From: an uncultured Actinomycetes bacterium
Lineage (GTDB): Bacteria > Actinomycetota > Actinomycetes > Nanopelagicales > Nanopelagicaceae
Assembly: GCA_903939005.1 (NCBI GenBank)
Contig: CAJAFH010000272.1
Coordinates: 1 to 6,301, forward strand
Reading direction: 5' to 3'
DNA: 6,301 nucleotides
Position 1 is the first letter of the stretch. The number at the start of each line of letters is the position of its first letter. The notes beneath the pieces are model-generated. The model had not been told where the DNA came from and made no database searches. It saw nothing but the letters and a program-made list of their open reading frames with translations. The position numbers and the translations under genes were made by a program. This document shows positions 1 through 6,301 of the stretch, piece after piece.

Positions 1-51
1 ACACATTCTGCAAAAAATTTCGACATCGGCCTCGACGTAAGGAGCAAATAA
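1..51 (+). CDS. nadC: Nicotinate-nucleotide diphosphorylase (quinolinate phosphoribosyltransferase), C-terminal end only
   Basis: Only the last 16 codons and the TAA stop (49-51) are in the window. Frame 1 reads THSAKNFDIGLDVRSK. This fits the known NadC C-terminus, where a conserved 'SVGALTHS' strand is followed by a helix ending in 'LDIGLD' or similar. NadC converts quinolinate and PRPP to nicotinate mononucleotide, CO2 and pyrophosphate in de novo NAD synthesis, in the cytosol. The stop lies 2 nt before the coaX ATG, and the coaX ribosome binding site is inside this 3' end, so the two genes are almost certainly co-transcribed. nadC next to coaX is a known actinobacterial arrangement. The identification rests on a short peptide and on context, and the other two forward frames give no recognisable C-terminus. 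Confidence 0.82.
   Translation, partial: THSAKNFDIGLDVRSK
39..44 (+). promoter_or_regulatory. Ribosome binding site of coaX
   Basis: AAGGAG lies 9 nt before the ATG at 54 and inside the last codons of nadC. It fixes the coaX start, and it suggests the two genes are translated from one transcript. Confidence 0.8.
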
Positions 52-53
52 CT

Positions 54-818
54 ATGTTGTTAACTGTAGATGTTGGTAACACCAATACCGTGCTGGGAAT
101 ATTCGAAGGTGAGAATTTAACCCAGTCATGGCGAGTAAAGACTGATCCACGTAACACAGCCGATGAACTTTGGTTGCAATACGAAGCGTTGGTCTCGGAG
201 TACGACTTAACTGGTTTAGCAATTTGCAGCACTGTGCCTGCAACCTTGCGCGAGCTACGTCGCATGATCGCTGATTACTTTGAAGATGTACCAACTACCA
301 TCGTTGAGCCAGGCATTAAGACAGGCGTTCCGTTATTGGTCGATAATCCAAAAGAAATTGGCGCTGACCGAATTGTTAATACCTTAGCCGCTCATACTTT
401 ATTTGGTGGCCCAGCGATTGTGGTTGATTTTGGAACTTCGACAAATTTTGATGTGGTTTCACCAACCGGTGAGTTTTTAGGTGGCGCACTCGCACCTGGT
501 ATTGAAATTTCAGTAGAGGCACTTGCTGCCCGAGCGGCACAGCTTCGTAAAGTTGAATTAGTGCTACCTAAATCAGTAATTGGCAAAAATACGGTTGAAG
601 CACTTCAATCTGGAACAATCTATGGTTTTGCTGGCCAAGTTGATGGTTTGGTAAATCGCATAACCGAAGAACTCGCACAGAGCTACAGTGATACGCCAAC
701 TGTTGTTGCTACCGGCGGCCTGGCGCCCTTGATTTTGGGCGTTTCGGAGACGATTGATGAACACGAACCAGATCTAACGTTGATCGGTTTGCGTCTGATT
801 CACGAGCGCAATCAGTAG
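54..818 (+). CDS. coaX: Type III pantothenate kinase
   Basis: The 254-aa product has the usual length for CoaX. It phosphorylates pantothenate with ATP, the first step of CoA synthesis, and belongs to the ASKHA fold. Visible motifs run in order. The N-terminal phosphate-binding strand DVGNTNT is at residues 6-12 with catalytic Asp6. GADRIVN is at 103-109. DFGTSTNFD is at 125-133, the second acidic motif, which in this family contributes to the monovalent-cation and phosphate site. GGALAPGI is at 143-150, GTIYGFAGQVDGL at 187-199, and the C-terminal VVATGGLAPLI at 217-227. Many bacterial homologues read GTAxTFD where this one reads GTSTNFD; from memory the Asn form is normal in actinobacteria, so no loss of activity is implied. 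The start is set by AAGGAG 9 nt upstream. It sits between nadC (2-nt gap) and lysS (19-nt gap) in an apparent operon. Confidence 0.96.
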   Translation: MLLTVDVGNTNTVLGIFEGENLTQSWRVKTDPRNTADELWLQYEALVSEYDLTGLAICSTVPATLRELRRMIADYFEDVPTTIVEPGIKTGVPLLVDNPKEIGADRIVNTLAAHTLFGGPAIVVDFGTSTNFDVVSPTGEFLGGALAPGIEISVEALAARAAQLRKVELVLPKSVIGKNTVEALQSGTIYGFAGQVDGLVNRITEELAQSYSDTPTVVATGGLAPLILGVSETIDEHEPDLTLIGLRLIHERNQ

Positions 819-837
819 CAGTTAGACTGCACTTCTT

Positions 838-2343
838 ATGAGCGAGCAGACTCCAACAATCGGTGATGACCTTCCCGAGCAACTACGGATCAGACGCGAG
901 AAGCGGGCTGACTTAATTGCCCAGGGCATCGAGCCGTATCCAGTTGCCGTAGCTCGCACGAAAACATTGGGCGAAGTTCGCACTAAATACCAAGGGCTTG
1001 AGACCGATACCGCAACAGGTGATATCGAGAGCTTGACCGGTCGCATTATTTTTAAGCGCGATACTGGAAAATTGTGTTTTGCCACTTTGCGCGAAGGTGA
1101 TGGCACTGAATTACAAGCTATGTTCTCACTCGACAAAGTTGGCGAAGATTCAATCACTGCCTGGAAATCTCAAGTCGATCTAGGTGACATTGTTAGCGTG
1201 ACTGGCGAAATCATTACTTCAAAGCGCGGCGAACTCTCGATCTTGGCAAACTCATGGCAACTTGCTTCAAAGTCATTGCGCCCGCTACCTAATGAACATA
1301 ATCCGCTCTCTGAGGAAACTCGAGTTCGCATGCGTTATGTAGATTTAATTGTGCGCCCTGAAGCACGAGTAACTGCCCGCATGCGACCTACGGTCATGCG
1401 TTCGTTGCGTCAAACTTTTCACGAATTGGATTTCATTGAAGTAGAAACCCCAATGTTGCAGGTGCAACATGGTGGCGCAGCTGCTCGCCCATTTAAATCT
1501 TTCAGCAATGCCTATGACATGGATCTTTTCTTACGTATCGCACCCGAACTATTCCTAAAGCGTTGCGTTGTAGGTGGCATCGAGCGAGTATTTGAAATCA
1601 ACCGAAACTTCCGTAATGAAGGTGCCGACTCTTCACACTCACCAGAATTTGCAATGATCGAGAGCTATCAGTCATATGGTGACTGGCGTTCAATCGCCGA
1701 GTTAACGCAGCAGCTAATTCAAAACGCTGCCATGGCTGTGGCAGGCTCATTAGTAGTTACTCATCAAGATGGCCGCCAAATAGATTTCAGCGGAAAATGG
1801 CGTGAGATATCGCTATATGAAGCGATTTCTGAAGGCGCGGGCGAGACCGTAACTGCGCTAACTCCAATGGATGATCTAAAGCGCATCGCAACTAAGTTAG
1901 GCATGAAAGTCGATCCGGCCTGGATTGCCGGCAAGTTAGCTGAAGAAATTTTTGAGCATGTTGCTAAAGATCAATTAATTGAACCAACTTTCGTAATGGG
2001 TTTCCCAGTTGATACTTCACCGCTAGTTCGTGCTCATCGCGAAACTCCTGGCGTTGCTGAAAAATGGGATCTCTACGTTGAAGGATTTGAATTGGCAACT
2101 GGTTACTCCGAACTTATCGACCCAGTTATTCAACGCGATCGTTTAGTTGAACAAGCTCGCCTTGGCGCTAAGGGCGATGTTGAAGCGATGCAGGTTGATG
2201 AAGATTTCTTGCGTGCAATGGAATTTGGAATGCCACCAATGGGTGGAATGGGTATGGGCGTTGATCGATTGCTAATGGCACTTACTGGTCTCGGAATTCG
2301 TGAAACAATTTTGTTCCCATTGGTTAAGCCGGAGATTGAGTAA
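838..2343 (+). CDS. lysS: Lysine--tRNA ligase, class II
   Basis: The 501-aa product is full length for bacterial class II LysRS, which charges tRNA-Lys with lysine in the cytosol. An N-terminal OB-fold anticodon-binding domain spans about residues 60-145, beginning near SLTGRIIFKRD (65-75). The catalytic core follows. Motif 1 lies around FHELDFIEVETP (194-205). HGGAAARPF (211-219) and LRIAPELFLKR (232-242) follow. Motif 2 is FEINRNFRNEG (252-262), then SSHSPEFAMIE (265-275). The lysine pocket region GFELATGYSEL (416-426) comes next, and motif 3 is GGMGMGVDRL (469-478). These variants match actinobacterial LysS rather than E. coli LysS. No MprF/LysX-type membrane fusion is present. The ATG at 838 gives the normal N-terminus (DLPEQLRIRREK at 11-22), yet the 19-nt gap after coaX has no Shine-Dalgarno, and no better in-frame start exists. 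The stop TAA shares one base with the argA ATG. Confidence 0.98.
   Translation: MSEQTPTIGDDLPEQLRIRREKRADLIAQGIEPYPVAVARTKTLGEVRTKYQGLETDTATGDIESLTGRIIFKRDTGKLCFATLREGDGTELQAMFSLDKVGEDSITAWKSQVDLGDIVSVTGEIITSKRGELSILANSWQLASKSLRPLPNEHNPLSEETRVRMRYVDLIVRPEARVTARMRPTVMRSLRQTFHELDFIEVETPMLQVQHGGAAARPFKSFSNAYDMDLFLRIAPELFLKRCVVGGIERVFEINRNFRNEGADSSHSPEFAMIESYQSYGDWRSIAELTQQLIQNAAMAVAGSLVVTHQDGRQIDFSGKWREISLYEAISEGAGETVTALTPMDDLKRIATKLGMKVDPAWIAGKLAEEIFEHVAKDQLIEPTFVMGFPVDTSPLVRAHRETPGVAEKWDLYVEGFELATGYSELIDPVIQRDRLVEQARLGAKGDVEAMQVDEDFLRAMEFGMPPMGGMGMGVDRLLMALTGLGIRETILFPLVKPEIE
2331..2334 (+). promoter_or_regulatory. Ribosome binding site of argA within lysS
   Basis: GGAG lies 8 nt before the ATG at 2343, inside the last codons of lysS. 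It supports the overlapping start and translational coupling of argA to lysS. Confidence 0.6.
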
Positions 2344-2837
2344 TGATCGAAGTTCGGCCAGCTCGCACAAGTGACATTAAAGCAATCCACAAGTTAATTG
2401 TGGATTTTGCTTCCGGTGGCCGCATGCTACAAAAAGAGACAGTGACACTTTACGAAAGCGTGCAAGAATTCGTGGTCGCTGTTGAAGATGGCCAAGTAGT
2501 TGGTTGCGGTGCACTGCATGTGCTCTGGGAAGATTTAGCTGAAGTTCGCTCGGTTGCAATTACTGAAACTTTGCGCGGTAACGGAATTGGCAATCAAATT
2601 CTGGAACGAATTATTGATCGTGCCCGCGAACTCGGTCTATCTCGAATTTTCTGTTTAACATTTGAAACTAAATTCTTTGGCCGACATGGTTTTGAAGAAA
2701 TTCAAGGAACCCCAGTTGAGCCCGAGGTTTACACACAATTGCTTAAGTCATATGACTCCGGTGTGGCTGAATTCCTCGACCTAGAATCAGTAAAGCCAAA
2801 CACTTTGGGCAATACCCGAATGCTTAAAGTTCTCTAA
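2343..2837 (+). CDS. argA: Amino-acid N-acetyltransferase (short, GNAT-only N-acetylglutamate synthase)
   Basis: The 164-aa protein is a single GNAT domain. It closely resembles, from memory, the stand-alone mycobacterial N-acetylglutamate synthase (Rv2747 type). Shared strings include QEFVVAVEDG (41-50), VGCGALHVLWEDLAEVRSVA (53-72), LTFETKFFGRHGF (105-117) and the tail VKPNTLGNTRML (150-161). The acetyl-CoA pyrophosphate loop R/QxxGxG is RGNGIG at 78-83. The enzyme family transfers acetyl from acetyl-CoA to glutamate (glutamine is also reported for the mycobacterial enzyme), opening arginine synthesis. The amino-acid-kinase domain of E. coli ArgA is absent, so feedback control by arginine, if any, must work differently. 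Its ATG overlaps the lysS stop by one base, which makes it part of the lysS operon. Substrate is inferred from family resemblance. Confidence 0.88.
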   Translation: MIEVRPARTSDIKAIHKLIVDFASGGRMLQKETVTLYESVQEFVVAVEDGQVVGCGALHVLWEDLAEVRSVAITETLRGNGIGNQILERIIDRARELGLSRIFCLTFETKFFGRHGFEEIQGTPVEPEVYTQLLKSYDSGVAEFLDLESVKPNTLGNTRMLKVL

Positions 2838-2993
2838 GACGACCCATAGTTTCGACCCGCCAGGGCATAAAATGGGGTTCAACCTGGTTATAACTGGCAT
2901 ATCTAGTGGTTTTTCTCAGCATAAAACCCACCTCGCGAGCTGGCCCCCTCGGGTATTAGGCTTAGCAAGATACGAATAGAAGGAGTACCGCCC
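2838..2993 (+). promoter_or_regulatory. Intergenic region, presumed clpC promoter and leader
   Basis: This 156-bp gap is the only sizeable non-coding stretch in the window and the natural place for a clpC promoter. The best -10-like hexamer is TATAAC at 2889-2894, inside the 8-bp palindrome GTTATAAC (2887-2894), but no convincing -35 lies 16-18 nt upstream. A second perfect palindrome, CTCGCGAG, is at 2932-2939. GCATAAAA occurs twice (2865-2872 and 2919-2926). I find no CGC-N5-GCG spacing of the kind reported for the actinobacterial ClgR operator, and no GC-rich hairpin with a T-run to end the argA transcript. The promoter itself is inference from position, and read-through from argA is possible. 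Confidence 0.4.
2978..2985 (+). promoter_or_regulatory. Strong ribosome binding site of clpC
   Basis: AGAAGGAG ends 8 nt before the ATG at 2994. It is the best Shine-Dalgarno sequence in the window and fits a highly translated gene. Confidence 0.85.
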
Positions 2994-5495
2994 ATGTTTG
3001 AGCGTTTTACCGACCGTGCCCGCCGGGTTGTTGTTCTAGCCCAAGAAGAAGCACGCATGCTCAATCACAACTACATCGGCACCGAGCACATTCTGCTTGG
3101 CCTGATTCATGAAGGCGAAGGCGTCGCTGCTAAAGCGATGGAAGGCATGGGCATTTCACTCGAAGCCGTGCGCGCACAAGTTGAAGAAATTATTGGACAA
3201 GGTCAGCAAGCACCAAGTGGTCATATTCCATTCACGCCACGTGCCAAGAAAGTTCTAGAACTTTCACTTCGCGAAGCGTTGCAACTTGGACACAACTACA
3301 TCGGTACTGAACATATTTTGCTGGGCTTAATTCGCGAAGGCGAAGGCGTTGCTGCCCAGGTATTAGTAAAACTCGGCGCTGATTTAAATCGGGTTCGTCA
3401 ACAAGTTATTCAATTACTTTCTGGCTACCAAGGAAAAGAAGCAGTTGCTTCAAATGGTCCAGCCGAAGGAACTCCTTCGACTTCATTAGTACTTGATCAA
3501 TTCGGTCGCAATTTAACTCAAGCTGCCCGCGAAGGAAAACTTGATCCAGTAATCGGTCGCGAGATAGAAATCGAACGCGTTATGCAAGTTCTTTCTCGTC
3601 GTACCAAAAATAATCCAGTATTAATTGGCGAACCAGGCGTTGGTAAAACTGCAGTTGTTGAAGGTTTGGCGCAAGCAATTGTTAAGAACGATGTCCCTGA
3701 AACTCTTAAGGATAAACAGCTTTATTCACTTGATTTAGGCGCACTGGTCGCCGGCTCTCGTTACCGTGGTGATTTCGAAGAGCGCTTGAAGAAAGTACTT
3801 AAAGAGATTAAAACTCGCGGCGACATCATTCTCTTCATCGATGAAATTCATACATTGGTTGGCGCTGGCGCAGCTGAAGGTGCAATTGATGCAGCTAGCA
3901 TTTTGAAGCCAATGCTTGCTCGTGGTGAGCTCCAGACAATCGGCGCAACTACCCTTGATGAATATCGCAAGCACCTTGAAAAAGATGCAGCGCTAGAACG
4001 TCGCTTCCAACCAATCCAAGTTAAAGAGCCATCTGTAGCTCATACAATTGAAATTCTTAAAGGACTGCGCGATCGCTACGAAACTCATCACCGCGTTTCG
4101 ATTACCGACGGCGCGCTAGCGGCTGCTGCGAATATGGCTGATCGCTATGTTTCAGATCGTTTCTTGCCAGATAAAGCAATCGATTTAATTGATGAAGCTG
4201 GTTCACGTTTGCGTATTAAGCGCATGACCGCACCTGCTGAACTTCGTGAATTCGATGACAAGATCGCTGCTGCACGTAAAGAAAAAGAGTCAGCAATTGA
4301 TGGTCAAGACTTCGAAAAGGCCGCATCTTTCCGCGATTTAGAAAAGACACTTTCTACCGAGAAAGCTGAAGCCGAGAAGAATTGGAAAGCAACCGATCTC
4401 GATAAGGTAACGGAAGTTGATGAAGAACTCATCGCTCAAGTTCTATCTATCGCAACTGGTATTCCAGTATTTAAATTAACTGAAGAAGAAACAGCACGCT
4501 TGTTGCGCATGGAAGATGAACTGCACAAGCGCGTTATTGGACAAGATCAAGCGATCAAGGCGTTGTCACAAGCAATTCGTCGTACTCGCGCTGGTCTTAA
4601 AGATCCAAAGCGCCCAGGTGGTTCATTTATTTTCGCTGGCCCATCAGGTGTCGGTAAGACTGAACTTTCCCGCACGCTTGCTTCATTCTTATTCGGTGAT
4701 GCAGATGCGCTGATTCAACTTGATATGTCTGAGTACTCCGAGCGCCACACAGCTTCTCGCTTATTTGGTGCACCTCCCGGATATGTTGGTTATGACGAAG
4801 GTGGACAGCTAACTGAAAAAGTACGCCGTCGTCCATTCTCAGTAGTGCTATTCGATGAAATCGAAAAAGCACACCCAGATATCTTTAACTCGTTATTGCA
4901 GGTTCTTGAAGATGGTCGCCTAACTGACTCACAAGGTCGCGCAGTTGATTTCAAGAACACCGTAATCATTATGACCACCAACCTCGGAACTAAAGATATT
5001 TCTAAAGGTGCGGGTATTGGTTTTGCGAACTCATCTGATGAGCTCTCAAATTACGAGCGCATGAAGCAAAAAGTTGGCGATGAACTTAAGTCGCACTTCC
5101 GCCCAGAGTTCCTAAACCGTATTGATGACATCGTGGTATTCCATCAGCTACATAAGGATGAAATCATTCAGATCGTCGATCTCATGATTGCTTCCCTTGA
5201 TGAGCGCCTAAAGGCAAAAGATATGGGTATCGAGCTAACTCAAGCAGCTAAGGATCTATTGGCTGCTCGCGGTTATGACCCACTACTTGGTGCACGCCCA
5301 TTGCGTCGCACAATTCAACGCGAAATCGAAGATTCACTCTCAGAGCGCATCTTGTTTAGCGAATTGAAAGCTGGCGAAATTATTGTGGTTGATGTTGAAG
5401 GCGAAGGCGCAGATGCGAAATTCACTTTCACTGGTTCACCTAAAGCGATAACACCAGATTCACCAGAAGATTTAGCGCAAACACCTACCGCTTGA
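2994..5495 (+). CDS. clpC: ATP-dependent Clp protease ATP-binding subunit ClpC
   Basis: The 833-aa AAA+ unfoldase would assemble as a hexamer, unfold proteins and pass them to ClpP. Residues 1-145 form the double Clp_N domain. The first AAA+ module has Walker A GEPGVGKT (212-219), Walker B ILFIDE (279-284) and an arginine-finger region ERRF (335-338). The short coiled-coil M domain with a UVR-like motif covers about 420-465 and separates ClpC from ClpB (long M domain) and ClpA (none). The second AAA+ module has Walker A GPSGVGKT (549-556), Walker B VVLFDE (617-622) and sensor-2 GAR (766-768). The ClpP-docking tripeptide IGF is at 675-677. Phe2, Arg10, Phe80 and Glu89, which in mycobacterial ClpC1 line the N-domain pocket bound by cyclomarin, are all present. 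The last ~20 residues are rich in Pro, Asp and Thr. All key residues are intact. Confidence 0.98.
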   Translation: MFERFTDRARRVVVLAQEEARMLNHNYIGTEHILLGLIHEGEGVAAKAMEGMGISLEAVRAQVEEIIGQGQQAPSGHIPFTPRAKKVLELSLREALQLGHNYIGTEHILLGLIREGEGVAAQVLVKLGADLNRVRQQVIQLLSGYQGKEAVASNGPAEGTPSTSLVLDQFGRNLTQAAREGKLDPVIGREIEIERVMQVLSRRTKNNPVLIGEPGVGKTAVVEGLAQAIVKNDVPETLKDKQLYSLDLGALVAGSRYRGDFEERLKKVLKEIKTRGDIILFIDEIHTLVGAGAAEGAIDAASILKPMLARGELQTIGATTLDEYRKHLEKDAALERRFQPIQVKEPSVAHTIEILKGLRDRYETHHRVSITDGALAAAANMADRYVSDRFLPDKAIDLIDEAGSRLRIKRMTAPAELREFDDKIAAARKEKESAIDGQDFEKAASFRDLEKTLSTEKAEAEKNWKATDLDKVTEVDEELIAQVLSIATGIPVFKLTEEETARLLRMEDELHKRVIGQDQAIKALSQAIRRTRAGLKDPKRPGGSFIFAGPSGVGKTELSRTLASFLFGDADALIQLDMSEYSERHTASRLFGAPPGYVGYDEGGQLTEKVRRRPFSVVLFDEIEKAHPDIFNSLLQVLEDGRLTDSQGRAVDFKNTVIIMTTNLGTKDISKGAGIGFANSSDELSNYERMKQKVGDELKSHFRPEFLNRIDDIVVFHQLHKDEIIQIVDLMIASLDERLKAKDMGIELTQAAKDLLAARGYDPLLGARPLRRTIQREIEDSLSERILFSELKAGEIIVVDVEGEGADAKFTFTGSPKAITPDSPEDLAQTPTA
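3066..3131 (+). repeat. Clp_N repeat, first copy (residues 25-46)
   Basis: The 22 residues running from [14 protein letters not shown] to GEGVAA recur at 3291-3356 with a single change (His39 against Arg114), while the DNA differs at many third positions. This is the ancient internal duplication of the ClpC N-domain, kept by selection on the protein, and not a recent DNA repeat. Confidence 0.9.
3291..3356 (+). repeat. Clp_N repeat, second copy (residues 100-121)
   Basis: This is the partner of the copy at 3066-3131, 21 of 22 residues identical. The same near-identity is, from memory, found in mycobacterial ClpC1, so it is a family feature. Confidence 0.9.
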
Positions 5496-5508
5496 TTTCC
5501 TAGTTTTT

Positions 5509-5979
5509 CTAACTACCTAGGCGTTTCAACGCTTCTCCGCTAACGCGGTAAACAGTCCATTCATCCATGGCGACTGCGCCTTGCGATTTATAGAACTCAA
5601 TTGCTGGTGAGTTCCAGTCGAGCACCCACCATTGAAAACGACCGTATCCGCGCTCGTTACAAATAGCAGCTAAGTGCTTAAGCATTGCTAAGCCATAACC
5701 ATTTCCGCGGTGCTCTGGCTTTATAAACAGATCTTCTAAATAAATGCCATGTTTGCCCTGCCAAGTTGAAAAGTTTAAGAACCAAATGGAAATTCCGATT
5801 ACTTCACCATCGTGATCTGCAATTGAACAGAAAACTTTTGGCTCATCGGCAAAGAGTGCCGCACCTATCTCGGCTTCATTAGTTTCAACTTGCTCAGGAG
5901 CTTTTTCATAAAGCGCAAGATCATGAATCAACCGCATGATGGCTGGTAAATCAGCTTTAGTTGCTGGGCGAATTAACAT
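5509..5979 (-). CDS. GNAT N-acetyltransferase, spermidine/diamine acetyltransferase (SSAT)-like
   Basis: The 156-aa single-domain GNAT protein transfers acetyl from acetyl-CoA to an amine. Its N-terminus MLIRPATKADLPAI (1-14), the motif A segment YLEDLFIKPEHRGNGYG (80-96, with RGNGYG as the pyrophosphate loop) and WWVLDWNSPAIEFYKSQGA (117-135) follow the SSAT/thialysine acetyltransferase pattern. Tyr130 is the likely general acid of that subgroup. Bacterial members are seldom characterised, so polyamine, thialysine, amino acid or amino sugar are all open as substrates. The ATG at 5979 overlaps the nagA stop by 7 nt. The nearest purine-rich stretch, GGAGAG at 5994-5999, is 14 nt from the ATG, farther than usual, so coupling to nagA translation is likely. 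Its stop is 13 nt from the convergent clpC stop. Confidence 0.85.
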   Translation of the reverse strand: MLIRPATKADLPAIMRLIHDLALYEKAPEQVETNEAEIGAALFADEPKVFCSIADHDGEVIGISIWFLNFSTWQGKHGIYLEDLFIKPEHRGNGYGLAMLKHLAAICNERGYGRFQWWVLDWNSPAIEFYKSQGAVAMDEWTVYRVSGEALKRLGS

Positions 5980-6301
5980 TTTATTGGTGTGATCTCTCCG
6001 TTTTTTGCTAAATGGTTTAGGTAACCACTTTTACCAACTGCAATTTCACCTAAGTCAGAACGCCCCAAAATCAGTGCCGGCAGCGTTGATGCCGCATGGA
6101 CTGCTTCGGTAATGCTCACGCCGATCTCATTTAAAGCGTGGTTAAAGGCTTTGGCCATCGTCAAAGTACTGCCCGCTAGCGAACCATTTGAGGCTAAGCG
6201 AGCCACACCATCTTTAACGGTTACTTCAAGACCTGCGATTTTGTACGTGCCATCAGTTGAACCCGCGGCCGACATTGCATCGGTAACCATCACAATACGA
6301 T
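5973..6301 (-). CDS. nagA: N-acetylglucosamine-6-phosphate deacetylase, C-terminal part (5' end outside window)
   Basis: The frame is open to the right edge. The GTG at 6291-6293 is not the start, because the codons before it encode Arg-Ile and extend the conserved strand (RIVMVTDAMSAAG). TDAM carries the catalytic, metal-binding Asp of the NagA amidohydrolase family. Further on, IAGLEVTVKDGVARLASNG is followed by SLAGSTLTM, a NagA hallmark, and by ITEAVHAASTLPALILGRSDLGEIAVGK. NagA removes acetate from GlcNAc-6-P to give GlcN-6-P in amino-sugar recycling. The last residues, SGYLNHLAKNGEITPIKC, do not show the ADLVxLD strand expected after the G-x-I-x-x-G-K segment. Neither alternative reading frame restores it, so a simple recent frameshift is not the explanation. 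The TAA stop (5973-5975) lies inside the start region of the downstream acetyltransferase gene. Confidence 0.88.
   Translation of the reverse strand, partial: RIVMVTDAMSAAGSTDGTYKIAGLEVTVKDGVARLASNGSLAGSTLTMAKAFNHALNEIGVSITEAVHAASTLPALILGRSDLGEIAVGKSGYLNHLAKNGEITPIKC

Noticed and set aside
178..452. Possible loss of function in CoaX from the GTSTNFD variant of GTAxTFD (residues 127-133)
   Set aside because: The acidic residues are retained and the Asn form is, as far as I recall, common in actinobacterial CoaX. The rest of the protein is intact.
822..1157. Minus-strand 111-aa ORF opposite the lysS 5' end
   Set aside because: It lies entirely antisense to well-conserved lysS codons, has low-complexity Ser/Arg-rich content and no recognisable domain. 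It is a coding shadow.
2838..2880. Rho-independent terminator after argA
   Set aside because: The only pairing seen (CCCAT at 2843-2847 with ATGGG at 2872-2876) is 5 bp with a 24-nt loop and no T-run after it.
3066..3356. Near-identical 22-residue repeat in ClpC as a recent duplication
   Set aside because: The DNA copies differ at many synonymous positions, and the same repeat occurs in ClpC N-domains generally, so it is an old family feature.
4516..4713. Plus-strand 65-aa ORF inside clpC
   Set aside because: It overlaps the second Walker A region of clpC in another frame and has no homology that I recognise, so it is a chance ORF.
6291..6293. GTG as the start of a 106-aa protein on the minus strand
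   Set aside because: The codons upstream (Ile, Arg) continue the conserved NagA strand before TDAM, and the product lacks the N-terminal two thirds of the enzyme. It is a gene cut by the window edge.

Overview
The window looks like a chromosomal housekeeping locus from a low-GC actinobacterium. Two things point to this. First, LysRS, the ArgA-type acetyltransferase and ClpC carry strings that I recall as typical of Mycobacterium and Streptomyces orthologues, such as 'GGAAARPF' and 'EGADSSHSPEF' in LysRS and an N-terminal half of ClpC very like mycobacterial ClpC1. Second, the gene order (NAD/CoA genes, then lysS, then clpC) is a known actinobacterial arrangement. Base composition is only moderate (roughly mid-40s % GC by eye, with many A/T third positions). 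A freshwater 'Ca. Nanopelagicales' (acI, Planktophila/Nanopelagicus-like) source is my best inference, but it is not proven.

Layout, plus strand: the last 16 codons of nadC (1-51) lead straight into coaX (54-818), lysS (838-2343) and argA (2343-2837). Gaps are 2 nt and 19 nt, followed by a 1-nt stop/start overlap, so this reads as one transcription unit. A 156-bp non-coding gap (2838-2993) presumably holds the clpC promoter. clpC (2994-5495) follows with a strong ribosome binding site.

Layout, minus strand: converging on clpC with only 13 nt between stop codons is a two-gene unit. It consists of the 3' part of nagA (5973-6301, running off the right edge) and an SSAT-like GNAT acetyltransferase (5509-5979) whose start overlaps the nagA stop.

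The plus-strand operon joins cofactor synthesis (NAD via quinolinate, CoA via pantothenate phosphorylation), lysine tRNA charging and the first committed step of arginine synthesis. ClpC is the AAA+ unfoldase that feeds ClpP. The minus-strand pair points to amino-sugar recycling plus an acetyl-CoA-dependent N-acetyltransferase of unknown substrate.

I found no mobile element, CRISPR array, tRNA/rRNA gene, phage gene or defence-like module. I do not see a previously undescribed system here. The points worth a second look are modest: argA sitting where lsr2 often lies, an unusual NagA C-terminus, a lysS start with no Shine-Dalgarno, and the overlapping nagA-GNAT pair.
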